Shown: positions 1 through 9,080, counted from the stretch's first letter. The stretch: DNA of 64,000 bases from an uncultured Mediterraneibacter sp. (GCA_944381495.1 CALWLJ010000003.1:62001-126000), one strand, 5' to 3'. Notes: a model not told the origin generated them from the letters alone. Numbers and translations: made by a program.

Positions 1-1628
1 ACAAGCACGATCCCCGCCATCACAGCTACAACGATCCCCATCACCGGACTGCTCTCTTCTTCCGGTTCTATCATTTCAAGCTCACCATTATCTACCATCT
101 CCTCCGCCGGAGATACCATCATGGTAAATGGCTGCTCAACTGTTGTTACATTTCCAGAATCATCCTCATAACTTAATACCAGTTTGCAGTTTGACTCATC
201 ATATGATTCAGCAGCAGCTGTTATAATACTGTCGATCACTCCCGTTCCGCCGGATTCAATATTTCCAAGGAACTGTTCCTGGCCTGTAATGGCATCCCCT
301 TCAAAACTTGCCTTTACATTGTACATCTTCACCCTTCCCAGGTTATAAAGATTACATGTAATATTCGCCTCGTCTCCAACCATCACCGTATCCGGCATGA
401 TCTGGATCTCGCTAAACTCAAATCTGGCAGCCTGCATGACAGGGATTGCCAGGCTGGACTGGCCTTCAAACTGTACTGCATCGCTGTTTTCATACTGCAT
501 GGTCATAGTGATACTGTACGGTTTCTGTATCAGATCCGCCCGGCTGTTCAGCTCGATAGAGATATCTTTTGTCCCGTTTGCAGGAATTTTCTCCAGATAA
601 ATGGAACTGGAACCTGACACAGGAAGGAATGCCGGCGCTTCCGCAGCCTCGTCTGTTCCGGCCGCCGGGGCCTGAAGGTCAAAAAGCATATTGGAAACAG
701 CTGTCTTCTTCGATGTATTCTTCAGATGGATGATCAGTTTAAAATCACTGCCTGCCTTCACCTGTGCCGGTTCCGTATCAAATCCGGTCACAATCACCCT
801 GGGCACCGATTGATCCGTTTCTGATCCGGAGCCGCCCATATCGCCGCCGGACACAACAGGATCCTCATTGTAAACACTTGGGGACATATCATCGTAACCA
901 CCAGACGGACGTTCATCTCCTGCCGAATCGCCGCCATTTCCGCTGCCGGTATTGCCGATGTTGGTGCTGCCTCCGGAATTTGTATTTCCGCCTCCATTCG
1001 TATTTCCGCCATTGTCTGTGCTGCTGGTATTCTCTTTTGCAGCCTCTGTCTTCACGAAAACATATTTATCTGTTTCGTATGCATTCTTTCCGTCATCGTA
1101 AGTTATTTTAAAAGTCAGCTTATAGGACTTTCCTGTCACATCGTTCCGGACAGTAAGCTTATCGTCTCCGTCTCCCCATACAGCTGCCGCCTGTTCGCCG
1201 GCTCCGATTTCTCCGAGACTCTGCTCATAATTCAGCTTCTCCATGTCAAAGGGCCACTCTTCCGTTTTCCCGATCACGGGAGTAATGGTCACATTTCGTG
1301 CGTCTACATTCCCCTTATTCGTTACATTGATCTTAAGCTCTGCCTTCGTTCCGGCCTTGTATACCGGAGTCTTCTGCCCGTCTCCCACACTCAGGACGAT
1401 CCGGTTCAGCGTTTCTGTATCTTCCGTGCTGCCTTCGCCTGAGTCTTTCAACTGGATATCCAGAGTCAATGGATCCGTCTTATTATCTGCTCCTCCTTTT
1501 GTATCCTGCTCTGCTTTCAGACCAGCCGCCTGGCCTGCCTCTGCCCGAGTGCCCGGCACAAGCCCTGTGGAACATGCCAGCAGTGCACAGAGCAGACATA
1601 TCCCTGTGTTTTTAAACAGTTTATTCAT
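1..1628 (-). CDS. Secreted CARDB/COG1361-like repeat protein, 3' end outside window
   Basis: About 542 residues are visible; the frame stays open to the left edge, so the C-terminus is missing. The N-terminus (MNKLFKNTGICLLCALLACS) is a signal peptide with a possible lipobox cysteine. Several Ig-like segments follow, rich in phrases such as KAGTKAELKINVTNKG and VKAGSDFKLIIHLKNTS, typical of CARDB/COG1361 modules that fold outside the membrane. A Gly/Asn/Ser-rich linker lies near residues 205-250. The last visible residues (SSPVMGIVVAVMAGIVLV) begin a C-terminal membrane segment. The ATG overlaps the stop of the upstream ABC ATPase by 8 bp and has a GGGAGG site, so the two are translationally coupled. 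In related Firmicutes such proteins sit between a LolD-type ATPase and an FtsX-fold permease; the permease would lie outside this window (inference). Substrate unknown. Confidence 0.8.
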   Translation of the reverse strand, partial: MNKLFKNTGICLLCALLACSTGLVPGTRAEAGQAAGLKAEQDTKGGADNKTDPLTLDIQLKDSGEGSTEDTETLNRIVLSVGDGQKTPVYKAGTKAELKINVTNKGNVDARNVTITPVIGKTEEWPFDMEKLNYEQSLGEIGAGEQAAAVWGDGDDKLTVRNDVTGKSYKLTFKITYDDGKNAYETDKYVFVKTEAAKENTSSTDNGGNTNGGGNTNSGGSTNIGNTGSGNGGDSAGDERPSGGYDDMSPSVYNEDPVVSGGDMGGSGSETDQSVPRVIVTGFDTEPAQVKAGSDFKLIIHLKNTSKKTAVSNMLFDLQAPAAGTDEAAEAPAFLPVSGSSSIYLEKIPANGTKDISIELNSRADLIQKPYSITMTMQYENSDAVQFEGQSSLAIPVMQAARFEFSEIQIMPDTVMVGDEANITCNLYNLGRVKMYNVKASFEGDAITGQEQFLGNIESGGTGVIDSIITAAAESYDESNCKLVLSYEDDSGNVTTVEQPFTMMVSPAEEMVDNGELEMIEPEEESSPVMGIVVAVMAGIVL

Positions 1629-2334
1629 GTTTTTCCTCCCTCATCTTTTCTTTTTCTTCAATCCTGACAATTTTACCGTCAATAATATGGAATATCCGAT
1701 CCGCATAGGATGCCAGGTGATCATCATGGGTCACCATAACGAGTGTCCGGTTCTGCTCACGGACAATCTTCTGCATCAGATGCATCACGTCCTCAGATGT
1801 ATGAGAATCCAGATTTCCCGTTGGCTCATCGGCAAAAATAATCTTCGGATCCGACACCAGAGCCCTTGCCACGCCTACTCTCTGCTGCTGTCCGCCCGAC
1901 ATCTGATTCGGCATATGCTTCTTATGCTTTCCAAGTCCTACCATATCCAGCATCCGGTCCGCTTTTTTCATCCTCACCTTAGGCGCCGTCCCCCGAAATG
2001 TAAGCGGAAGCGCTACATTTTCAAGTGCATTCATTGTACCGATCAAATGAAATGACTGAAAGATAAATCCCACATTCTCCCGTCTGAACTTGACAAGTTC
2101 CCCTTCCTTCATTGTTTCAATGTGCCTGCCGCTTATCACAATCTCTCCTTTGGTAGGCTTCTCCAGGCCTGCCAGCATGTTCAAAAGCGTGGATTTGCCT
2201 GATCCCGAAGTCCCCACAATAGCACAGAATTCTCCTTCACCGATATCAAAACTCACCCCGTCCAGGGCACGCACGACAGAATCACCCACACGGTAGAGTT
2301 TATAGAGATTCCTGACACTGATCACTCTCTTCAC
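1621..2334 (-). CDS. ABC transporter ATP-binding protein, LolD/MacB type
   Basis: A 237-residue nucleotide-binding subunit. Visible motifs are Walker A GTSGSGKST (about residues 42-50), a Q-loop (FIFQSF), signature MSGGQQQRV, Walker B IIFADEPTGNLDS and the H-loop VTHDD. The DEPTGNLDS wording and length match the LolD/MacB/FtsE-like class, which powers mechanotransmission or export-type permeases rather than solute import. The start is a GTG at 2334 preceded by GGGGGGAG. It is the first gene of a unit continuing into the secreted CARDB-like protein with an 8-bp overlap. The upstream DNA at about 2355-2440 is AT-rich and holds repeated TTAAG motifs that might bind a response regulator, but no clear -35/-10 pair was found. 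A C-terminal Glu/Lys/Arg tail ends the protein. Substrate not predictable. Confidence 0.9.
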   Translation of the reverse strand: MKRVISVRNLYKLYRVGDSVVRALDGVSFDIGEGEFCAIVGTSGSGKSTLLNMLAGLEKPTKGEIVISGRHIETMKEGELVKFRRENVGFIFQSFHLIGTMNALENVALPLTFRGTAPKVRMKKADRMLDMVGLGKHKKHMPNQMSGGQQQRVGVARALVSDPKIIFADEPTGNLDSHTSEDVMHLMQKIVREQNRTLVMVTHDDHLASYADRIFHIIDGKIVRIEEKEKMREEKHE

Positions 2335-2452
2335 GATCTCCCCCCTTTTCCGTTTACTTAAGGATATTTTAAGGGAATATTCAGAATACTTTACTTGTTA
2401 ATTTATGAAGATTTTCTTAAGATTTCTGGGAAGCAGGGAAATTTTTCCATAG

Positions 2453-2477
2453 AAAAAGTCCCTCGACAAGGGACTTT
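2453..2477 (-). terminator. Intrinsic terminator of tRNA-Gly(CCC)
   Basis: An 8-bp perfect stem (2455-2462 with 2470-2477, AAAGTCCC/GGGACTTT) with a 7-nt loop, ending in a run of T on the minus strand, about 8 nt after the tRNA 3' end. Confidence 0.9.
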
Positions 2478-2484
2478 GTAAGAA

Positions 2485-2555
2485 AGCAGATGACGGGAAT
2501 CGAACCCGCCTCGCCAGCTTGGGAAGCTGGAGTTCTACCGATGAACTACATCTGC
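2485..2555 (-). tRNA. tRNA-Gly, anticodon CCC
   Basis: A 71-nt cloverleaf. The acceptor stem GCAGATG pairs with CATCTGC (2549-2555 with 2486-2492), with discriminator U at 2485. The anticodon stem CCAGC/GCTGG encloses loop TTCCCAA, giving anticodon CCC, which reads GGG. The T-arm GGTTCGATTCC is intact. CCA is not encoded. It is a single-gene unit with its own promoter and terminator. Confidence 0.96.
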
Positions 2556-2564
2556 ATGTTTGAA

Positions 2565-2593
2565 ATTATAACTCTATTCATATCAAAATGCAA
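2565..2593 (-). promoter_or_regulatory. Promoter of tRNA-Gly(CCC)
   Basis: On the minus strand TTGCAT (2593-2588), a 17-bp spacer, then TATAAT (2570-2565), about 10 bp before the tRNA. The second glycine tRNA in the window has the same -35 hexamer. From there to about 2780 no gene is visible. Confidence 0.85.
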
Positions 2594-2740
2594 GCATTTA
2601 TTTACCTGGCAGTCATTCATCCATGGACCTGTCGCTCCTGTTCACTCATTCTCAGATATCCGCCATACCGGAGCCGTGCTGCCCCGGCGGCCACGCTTGC
2701 GCTCGGAAGCGGACATCTGAATTGAACACCTGTATACGAA

Positions 2741-2776
2741 GAAAACAGAGGCATAGCTGTCTGCGCCTCTGTTTTC
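2741..2776 (-). terminator. Terminator after ung
   Basis: A 12-bp perfect stem (2741-2752 with 2765-2776, GAAAACAGAGGC/GCCTCTGTTTTC), starting 6 nt after the ung stop and giving GTTTTC on the minus strand. Confidence 0.75.
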
Positions 2777-2782
2777 GCTTAC

Positions 2783-3451
2783 TCAGTCTATCTGCCAGTC
2801 TATAGGCTCGATACCGTTCTTTTCCAGGAATTCATTGGTCTTACTGAACGGTCTGCTTCCGAAAAATCCCCGGAATGCAGAGAGCGGGCTCGGGTGTGGG
2901 GCTTCGAGGATCAGATGCTTCGGATTGTTGAGCATCCTTTTCTTCCTCTGCGCAGGCGCTCCCCAGAGAATAAATACAATGGGTCTGTCCTGTGCATTGA
3001 GCACTGTGATGGCTGCATCCGTAAACTCCTCCCAGCCGATTCCCCGATGTGAATTTGCCTGATGCGCACGGACCGTTAAAACCGTGTTCAGCATAAGCAC
3101 TCCCTGCTCCGCCCACTTCGTCAGGCATCCATGGTCCGGGATCGTACACCCCAGATCATCATGCAGTTCCTGATAAATATTTACAAGAGAGGGCGGAATA
3201 TCCACGCCTTTTTTCACTGAAAAGCAGAGCCCATGTGCCTGCCCGTTATTATGATACGGATCCTGGCCAAGTATCACCACCTTCACATCCTTCAGAGGAG
3301 TCAGGTGAAAGGCATTAAAAATATCCTGAGCCGGCGGAAAAATCAGCCTTGTCTTGTACTCATGATTCACCGTCTCAAAAAGCTTTCTGTAATACGGTTT
3401 CGAAAATTCCCCTTTCAGCGCTTCATACCAGTCGCCGTTTAAACCAGACAT
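2783..3451 (-). CDS. ung: Uracil-DNA glycosylase, family 1
   Basis: Removes uracil from DNA to start base-excision repair. The 222 residues match the usual family length. The catalytic water-activating motif GQDPYHN is at about residues 62-68 (Asp64), and the C-terminal DNA-intercalating motif HPSPLSAFRGFFGSRPF holds the catalytic histidine. ATG at 3451 is preceded by AGAAGGAG. It lies 42 bp after hisF in the same direction, so it may be the last gene of a hisH-hisF-ung unit. A terminator follows immediately. Confidence 0.97.
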   Translation of the reverse strand: MSGLNGDWYEALKGEFSKPYYRKLFETVNHEYKTRLIFPPAQDIFNAFHLTPLKDVKVVILGQDPYHNNGQAHGLCFSVKKGVDIPPSLVNIYQELHDDLGCTIPDHGCLTKWAEQGVLMLNTVLTVRAHQANSHRGIGWEEFTDAAITVLNAQDRPIVFILWGAPAQRKKRMLNNPKHLILEAPHPSPLSAFRGFFGSRPFSKTNEFLEKNGIEPIDWQID

Positions 3452-3493
3452 TATTTTCTCCTTCTCATTTGTTTTTCCAGAATATTCCTTTAA

Positions 3494-4255
3494 TTACAAT
3501 CTTACCGACACACCTTCCTCCCGCAGGTATTCTTTCACCTGCCGGATCTCAAGTTCCTTATAATGGAACAGGGATGCTGCCAGCGCCGCGTCTGCCTTTC
3601 CTTCTGTCAGCGCGTCCCGGAAATGTTCCAGTTTTCCCGCTCCGCCGGAGGCGATCACGGGAATGGATACGCTTTCGGCAATAGCCCGGGTCAGTTCCAG
3701 ATCATATCCGGCTTTTGTCCCGTCGCAGTCCATACTGGTCAGAAGGATTTCTCCGGCTCCCAGTTTTTCCACTTTGCGGGCCCATTCGACCGCATCGATC
3801 CCTACGTCGATCCGGCCGCCGTTTTTATAGATATTCCATCCGCTTCCGTCTTCCCGACGTTTTGCATCGATGGCTACAACGACACACTGGCTGCCGAATT
3901 TTTCTGCTGCTCTGGTGATCAGATCCGGCGTATTGATCGCAGAAGAATTAATCGAGACTTTATCTGCGCCTTCCCTCAGTATGGCACGAAAATCTTCTAC
4001 CGTACGTATCCCCCCGCCTACAGTAAAGGGAATAAACACGCACTCTGCAACCTTGCGTACCATATCAACCACAGTCGCCCTCGCATCAGAAGAAGCTGTG
4101 ATATCGAGGAAAACCAGTTCATCCGCTCCCGCCTTGTCGTAGGCTCTGGCAATCTCCACCGGATCTCCCGCATCTCTGAGGTCTACAAAGTTAACGCCTT
4201 TTACGACCCTGCCTTCATTCACATCCAGGCAGGGAATAATCCTTTTTGTAAACAT
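3494..4255 (-). CDS. hisF: Imidazole glycerol phosphate synthase, cyclase subunit
   Basis: The (beta/alpha)8 barrel cyclase of histidine biosynthesis, which with HisH converts PRFAR and ammonia to imidazole glycerol phosphate and AICAR. The N-terminus [23 protein letters not shown] carries the catalytic Asp11. [21 protein letters not shown] (catalytic Asp about 130) and [13 protein letters not shown] are phosphate-binding and catalytic segments. Length 253 is standard. It is encoded 40 bp after hisH; no other histidine gene is in the window, so the pathway is split at least here. Confidence 0.97.
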   Translation of the reverse strand: MFTKRIIPCLDVNEGRVVKGVNFVDLRDAGDPVEIARAYDKAGADELVFLDITASSDARATVVDMVRKVAECVFIPFTVGGGIRTVEDFRAILREGADKVSINSSAINTPDLITRAAEKFGSQCVVVAIDAKRREDGSGWNIYKNGGRIDVGIDAVEWARKVEKLGAGEILLTSMDCDGTKAGYDLELTRAIAESVSIPVIASGGAGKLEHFRDALTEGKADAALAASLFHYKELEIRQVKEYLREEGVSVRL

Positions 4256-4295
4256 ATTTTTCTTCCTCCGGTTTCTTTTTTACAATTATGCCGCC

Positions 4296-4901
4296 TCACA
4301 GCTCTACGAAATTTTTCAGGATCCGGATTCCGGCATCACTGCTTTTCTCCGGATGGAACTGGCATGCGAAAACATTGTCCTTTTCTACAGATGCATGAAT
4401 ATGTACCCCGTATTCTGTTGAAGCTTTCACGATGTTCTCATCTTCCGCCTTCAAATAATAGGAATGTACAAAATATACATATTCTCCTTCTCTGATTCCC
4501 CGAAACAGCCTTCCGTTGTGTTCCAGATGGAGAGAATTCCACCCCATATGAGGAATCTTCAGCCCATCCGCCTCCGGTATTCTTAGAATCTCCCCTTTCA
4601 GGATTCCAAGTCCTTCTACTCCCGGCGCCTCGTCGCTTCTTTCAAACAGAAGCTGCAGTCCCAGACAGATTCCCAGGAATGGGATCCCTTTGTCCACAGT
4701 TTCACGGATCACACGGTCGAGACCCGTTCGCCGAAGGTTTCCCATTGCATCGCCAAAGGCGCCGACTCCAGGCAGGATCACCTTGTCCGCCTTCAGGATT
4801 TCTTCTCTGTCTCCGGTGATCGTAACTTCCTGCCCCAGCAGAAGCATTGCCTTTTCCACACTTTTAATATTTCCGGCATCATAATCGATAATCGCTATCA
4901 T
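4296..4901 (-). CDS. hisH: Imidazole glycerol phosphate synthase, glutaminase subunit
   Basis: A class I glutamine amidotransferase supplying ammonia to HisF. The nucleophile is in GICLGLQLLF (Cys about 79), and the His-Glu pair is in ACQFHPEKS. PGVGAFGDAM forms the oxyanion-side loop. The start chosen is ATG at 4901 (MIAIIDYDAGN), because AGAGGG lies 8 nt upstream; a GTG three codons earlier (4910) is less well placed. About 201 residues, normal for the family. It partners the adjacent hisF. Confidence 0.96.
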   Translation of the reverse strand: MIAIIDYDAGNIKSVEKAMLLLGQEVTITGDREEILKADKVILPGVGAFGDAMGNLRRTGLDRVIRETVDKGIPFLGICLGLQLLFERSDEAPGVEGLGILKGEILRIPEADGLKIPHMGWNSLHLEHNGRLFRGIREGEYVYFVHSYYLKAEDENIVKASTEYGVHIHASVEKDNVFACQFHPEKSSDAGIRILKNFVEL

Positions 4902-4938
4902 ACTGTTCACCCTCTGCTAACCAAATTTTCTCTCTCCG

Positions 4939-4974
4939 GGATCCTGCTGCCGGGCCACGCCATCAGCAGGATCC
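4939..4974 (-). other. Hairpin between the symporter gene and hisH
   Basis: An 11-bp perfect inverted repeat (4939-4949 with 4964-4974, GGATCCTGCTG/CAGCAGGATCC) 14 nt after the symporter stop and about 40 nt before hisH. No T-run follows on the minus strand, so it is a poor intrinsic terminator. It may be an RNA stabiliser or attenuator. Confidence 0.5.
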
Positions 4975-4988
4975 GCCGGGTCTTTCAA

Positions 4989-6401
4989 CTACTTGTCTTT
5001 CTTCCCGCCTATACCGGTTTCAATTACCGGAACCGGCGTTTCATCCACTTCATCCAGATTATTTACATACTTCCTTGTCTCTTTGACAATAACCGGTGAA
5101 AGGAGCAGCACAGCGATCAGGTTGGGGATAGCCATAAGTGCATTCAGGATATCCGCTATCTTCCACACCAGATCAAGAGCAAGGACAGGAGCGATGAGCG
5201 CTACTACAATATAAAGCACCCGATAAGGGATCAGCCCTTTCTTTCCAGAGAAATACTCCACACATCTCTCCCCATAATACGCCCATCCCAGGATGGTTGA
5301 ATAAGCAAATGTAATAATTCCTACCACAAGGATAATCGGTCCCAGATAAGGGATCTGGCTAAACGCCATCGTCGTCAGCTTTCCTCCGTCTATGATGGAC
5401 TCTGCATTAATCGCAGGATTCTTTATCATAGTAGAGACAAGTACCAGACCTGTCATCAGGCATACGACAACCGTATCCCAGAACGTACCTGTAGAAGATA
5501 CCAGCGCCTGTCTGACCGGATTCCTTGTCTTGGCCGCCGCAGCCGCAATGGGTGCGGAACCCATACCTGACTCGTTGGAGAACAGACCTCTGGCAACTCC
5601 GTACTGGATCGCATACCGGAGACCGCCTCCTACCAGACCGCCTGCGATGGCGCCTTTATCAGCGAAGGCCAGTTTACAGATCGTTGTGATCGCCGGGATC
5701 ACGTACTCATGGTTGATTCCCAGGATGACCAGGCAGCCGATCACATAAAAGGCAGCCATAAAGGGAACCAGCTTCTCACATACGCTTGAGATAGACTTGA
5801 TTCCTCCGAAGATAACAAACGCTGTCAGGACAGCAATGATCACTCCGATGATCCACGGCTCAACACCGAGATTGGTATTGACTACTTCAGCAATGGCATT
5901 TACCTGAGTCGCGCATCCGATTCCGAAAGAGGCAAATCCTGCAAATATTGCAAAGAGAATTCCCAGCCATTTCATGTTCAGGCCACGCTCCAGCGCATAC
6001 ATGGCTCCGCCCTGCATACGTCCGTCCGGAGTTTTCACACGGTATTTCACTGCGATCAGAGACTCTCCGTATTTGGTGGCAATACCGAACACACCGGTCA
6101 GCCAGCACCACAGCACCGCTCCCGGCCCGCCCAGAGCGATCGCCGTCCCTACACCGATGATATTACCGGTTCCAATAGTAGATGCCAGCGCCGTTGCAAG
6201 CGCGCCAAACTGACTCACCTCTCCGTCAGCGCCTTCTTCTTTCGCTACAGAGAGTGGAATTCCCTTGGTGATGGTCTTTCTCTGGATAAATCCGGTCCTC
6301 ACTGTAAGGAACAGATGTGTACCCAGCAGGAGAATGATCATTCCCCAGCCCCAGACCAGATCGTCGACAGATTGCACAAATCCATAAATTTTGTCATACA
6401 T
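4989..6401 (-). CDS. Sodium:alanine/glycine symporter, AgcS family
   Basis: An inner-membrane amino-acid:cation symporter of the APC-fold AGCS family, importing alanine or glycine with Na+. About 470 residues with 10-11 hydrophobic helices. Diagnostic segments are ALASTIGTGNIIGVGTAIALGGPGA (TM1, ion/substrate site), GRMQGGAMYALERGL and GLFSNESGMGSAPIAAAAA. The start chosen is ATG at 6401 (MYDKIYGF): GAGGAGG lies 8 nt upstream, whereas the frame extends further 5' without a site; ATG at 6407 is an alternative. It follows a promoter and a leader hairpin. hisH begins 88 nt after its stop. Confidence 0.93.
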   Translation of the reverse strand: MYDKIYGFVQSVDDLVWGWGMIILLLGTHLFLTVRTGFIQRKTITKGIPLSVAKEEGADGEVSQFGALATALASTIGTGNIIGVGTAIALGGPGAVLWCWLTGVFGIATKYGESLIAVKYRVKTPDGRMQGGAMYALERGLNMKWLGILFAIFAGFASFGIGCATQVNAIAEVVNTNLGVEPWIIGVIIAVLTAFVIFGGIKSISSVCEKLVPFMAAFYVIGCLVILGINHEYVIPAITTICKLAFADKGAIAGGLVGGGLRYAIQYGVARGLFSNESGMGSAPIAAAAAKTRNPVRQALVSSTGTFWDTVVVCLMTGLVLVSTMIKNPAINAESIIDGGKLTTMAFSQIPYLGPIILVVGIITFAYSTILGWAYYGERCVEYFSGKKGLIPYRVLYIVVALIAPVLALDLVWKIADILNALMAIPNLIAVLLLSPVIVKETRKYVNNLDEVDETPVPVIETGIGGKKDK

Positions 6402-6517
6402 CAGCATTTCCTCCTCAATCTGATTAAACCTTCGTGACATATTTTCTGCAGGAAGAACTCTCATTCCTCAGAAGGGCTTACCCTGCGGCATCCTTCAATT
6501 TCCGCAATTAATAAACA

Positions 6518-6562
6518 GGGCATACGGAATACCACTGTCGTCAGCTGGCATGCCGTATGCCC
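6518..6562 (-). other. Strong hairpin in the symporter leader, or terminator of the upstream kinase gene
   Basis: GGGCATACGG (6518-6527) pairs with CCGTATGCCC (6553-6562), with further inner pairing. On the minus strand it is followed by TGTTTATTAATT. It lies downstream of a good promoter at 6586-6614, so it may attenuate the symporter rather than only end the histidine-kinase transcript. Confidence 0.6.
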
Positions 6563-6585
6563 GGATATGAAATGTCAACGGTAAC

Positions 6586-6614
6586 ATTTTACCTCATTTT
6601 CATGTAGATGTAAA
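6586..6614 (-). promoter_or_regulatory. Putative promoter of the AgcS symporter
   Basis: TTTACA (6614-6609), a 17-bp spacer and TAAAAT (6591-6586) on the minus strand, starting just after the stop of the histidine kinase. Confidence 0.6.
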
Positions 6615-6632
6615 GAAAAATATTTTTTCAGA

Positions 6633-8180
6633 TTACTGTGCTAAAGTGCTGTTGTTTTGTTCCATTACAGTGTTTTCCTGCGCCTTCAGCTCTTTTCGTT
6701 CTGTCTTCGCATCCAGTTCAAACCAGAATGCAACCCCATTGTCAAAGTTTTTTACGCCGTATGCCTCATGGAACGAATCCATAATCGCTTTCACAATCGA
6801 AAGCCCGATGCCGTTTCCACCGTACTCCCGCGTATGGGCCTTATCCACTTTATAGAATTTATCCCAAAGCTTTGGCACATCTTCTTCCGGGATCGGCTTC
6901 CCACTGTTAAATACAGTAATCCTTGCCTTATCGCCGCAGTGGATGACCCGCACCTCGATCCGTTTCTCATTTTCTACATGATGGATGGCGTTGGTAAGAT
7001 AATTCCGTACCACCTGCTCTGTCTTGAACTCATCCGCCCACACAAAGACCGGACCGTCGGCAATAAAATCAACCTTCGCCTCCGCCTGACGGATAAGGAT
7101 ATCGCAGCTTGCGATCACGCCTTGCACCAGTCCCACAATGTCAAATCTTTCAAATTCTACTTCATCATCACCGAACTCCAGCTGATTCAAAGTCAGCAGA
7201 TTCTTCACCATCTGATTCATCTTTCCAGCTTCATCCATGATCACATCACAGTAGAATTCCCTGCTTTCCGGATCGTCATTCACTCCTTCTTTCAGGCCTT
7301 CCGCATACCCCTGGATCAGAGCCAGCGGAGTTTTCAGCTCATGAGATACATTTCCCAGAAATTCATTGCGCATATCTTCTATTTTTTCTTTCTGTTCAAT
7401 ATCCTTTTTCAGCTGGTTATTGGCGCTCTTTAATTCTGAGATTGTCCTCTCAAGCTCAAGCGCCATCTTGTTAAAATTCTCACCCAGGATTCCTATCTCA
7501 TTTTTCCCGCCGCTTGTATATTTCGCGTCAAAATTCAGATTTGCCATAGATTCCGACAGCTCGGTCAATTCCATAATGGGCTTTGTAATTCTTCTTGAAA
7601 ACAGCCAGACAAGGATTCCTCCCACAACCATTCCAAACACACCCAGATATATTAGGAACTGATTTGCTATGGCAGCACTCTCCCTTATGCTCTCCAGGGG
7701 GCTCTGTATCATAAACGCATAGCCATTGGAAAATAATCCCTTTATCCGGAGATACGTGGTATTGTTCTGCTCATCCGTTGTACTTGTGATCTCATAATTA
7801 TCATTTGATTCTATAACCGTGCTGTCTTTCTCGCCATAGTAAAGGCTTCGAAAACTGCTGAAGAAACGAGGATCTTCATTTTTTATCGTAGCAAGGAAAG
7901 GATTGCCGTTTCTGTCTATTATGATAATATCCAGATTCATTCGCTCTGTCATGGCTCCCATTTTCTTCAAGATCGTGCTGTACTCACTGGTATCCTCGTC
8001 CGGCTCCTGTCCCCCGATCGCATTATTCAGATACTGATAGGTTTCTACCAGGTCATCTGTCTTGTTGGAAATATAATACCGTTCCAGGAACACTGCATTT
8101 ACAATAAAAATAGCTCCCAGGATAAAAGCCAGCAGACCGATAAATACTATCGTCATCTGCCTTCTGATCGAATATCGCAT
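6633..8180 (-). CDS. Sensor histidine kinase with HAMP domain
   Basis: A membrane two-component sensor of 515 residues. TM1 is about residues 10-31, followed by an extracytoplasmic sensing region of some 140 residues. TM2 lies near 172-193 (FLIYLGVFGMVVGGILVWLF), then HAMP (RRITKPIMELTELSESMANL) and a coiled coil. The HisKA phospho-acceptor is in FLGNVSHELKTPLALIQGYAEG. HATPase motifs are N (VRNYLTNAIHHV), G1 and G2 (GNGIGLSIVKAIMD). Its ATG directly abuts the TAA of the response-regulator gene, so the two are cotranscribed with the regulator first. The extracytoplasmic part gives no recognisable ligand domain. A Gln/Asn-rich tail ends the protein. Confidence 0.93.
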   Translation of the reverse strand: MRYSIRRQMTIVFIGLLAFILGAIFIVNAVFLERYYISNKTDDLVETYQYLNNAIGGQEPDEDTSEYSTILKKMGAMTERMNLDIIIIDRNGNPFLATIKNEDPRFFSSFRSLYYGEKDSTVIESNDNYEITSTTDEQNNTTYLRIKGLFSNGYAFMIQSPLESIRESAAIANQFLIYLGVFGMVVGGILVWLFSRRITKPIMELTELSESMANLNFDAKYTSGGKNEIGILGENFNKMALELERTISELKSANNQLKKDIEQKEKIEDMRNEFLGNVSHELKTPLALIQGYAEGLKEGVNDDPESREFYCDVIMDEAGKMNQMVKNLLTLNQLEFGDDEVEFERFDIVGLVQGVIASCDILIRQAEAKVDFIADGPVFVWADEFKTEQVVRNYLTNAIHHVENEKRIEVRVIHCGDKARITVFNSGKPIPEEDVPKLWDKFYKVDKAHTREYGGNGIGLSIVKAIMDSFHEAYGVKNFDNGVAFWFELDAKTERKELKAQENTVMEQNNSTLAQ

Positions 8181-8858
8181 TTAATCCACCTCAAATTTAT
8201 ATCCCATCCCCCAGATGGTCCTGATATATTCACCTTTATCCCCCAGCTTGCTCCTCAGTTTCTTCACATGAGTGTCAATGGTCCTTGCATCTCCAAAATA
8301 ATCATAATTCCAAACATTATTCAAAATCTTTTCCCGAGACAGAGCAATACCCTGATTCTCTACAAAATAAGTCAGCAGTTCGAATTCTTTATAACTCAGG
8401 TCGATCTGTTTTCCATCCAGCTTCACAATATGCGCCGCCTTGTCAATGACAATGCCTCCGGCCTCCAACACGTCTCCGTCCGTATTTCCCAGTGTTCTTC
8501 TGAGGATTGCATTCACCCTGGCTACCAGAATCTTCGGGCTGAATGGTTTAGAAATGTACTCATCCACGCCCAGTTCAAATCCCTGCAGCTCATCCCGTTC
8601 TTCTGACCGGGCAGTCAGCATGATAATCGGGACCTTAGACGACTCCCGGATTTCCCGGCACACCTGCCACCCGTCCATTTTCGGCATCATCACATCCAGA
8701 ATGATCAGCGAAATATCTTTATCCGCATAAAAGACATCCATAGCCTCCATCCCATCTCCCGCTTCCAGAACGGTATATCCCTCCCTGGTCAGGAAGTCTC
8801 TGACAAGTTTACGCATCCTGCTCTCATCATCTACTACAAGAATCTTTATATTCTCCAT
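8181..8858 (-). CDS. OmpR/PhoB-family response regulator
   Basis: The DNA-binding partner of the adjacent histidine kinase. The receiver domain starts MENIKILVVDDESRMRK (acidic pocket DDE) with phospho-acceptor Asp in LIILDVMMPKMDGW, switch Thr in IIMLTARSE and Lys in YISKPFSP. The C-terminal winged helix is about residues 128-225, with SYKEFELLTYF and RTIDTHVKKLRSKLGDKGEYIRTIWGMGYKF. The start chosen is ATG at 8858, with GAGGAG 10 nt upstream; an in-frame extension to 8924 lacks family similarity. About 225 residues, standard length. A promoter lies at 8941-8968. Confidence 0.95.
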   Translation of the reverse strand: MENIKILVVDDESRMRKLVRDFLTREGYTVLEAGDGMEAMDVFYADKDISLIILDVMMPKMDGWQVCREIRESSKVPIIMLTARSEERDELQGFELGVDEYISKPFSPKILVARVNAILRRTLGNTDGDVLEAGGIVIDKAAHIVKLDGKQIDLSYKEFELLTYFVENQGIALSREKILNNVWNYDYFGDARTIDTHVKKLRSKLGDKGEYIRTIWGMGYKFEVD

Positions 8859-8940
8859 CTCGTTTTTCTCCTCTCTCCGCCGCCGGATATCCGTCCTGGT
8901 TCCGGCATCTGCGTCCGGCTGCATCGTATCTTGAAACTAT

Positions 8941-8968
8941 CCTATATCTTAGCAAAGAAATATGTCAA
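8941..8968 (-). promoter_or_regulatory. Putative promoter of the response regulator/kinase pair
   Basis: Perfect TTGACA (8968-8963), a 16-bp spacer and TATAGG (8946-8941) on the minus strand. The leader to the ATG is roughly 75 nt. Confidence 0.6.
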
Positions 8969-9030
8969 TATTGTGAAGAAAAAGTGGGACAATCCGCCTG
9001 ACAGAAACTGCTATTCATTCTCAAATATCC

Positions 9031-9080
9031 AAAAAAACGGCAGCTGCACCGAAGGACATCCGTCCTGATGCAGCTGCCGT
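9031..9080 (-). terminator. Terminator after htpG
   Basis: A 12-bp perfect stem (9037-9048 with 9069-9080, ACGGCAGCTGCA/TGCAGCTGCCGT), followed on the minus strand by seven T, 12 nt beyond the htpG stop. Confidence 0.92.

Noticed and set aside
1243-2055. 270-codon plus-strand frame across the CARDB and ABC genes
   Set aside because: Spans two genuine genes on the other strand and shows no domain.
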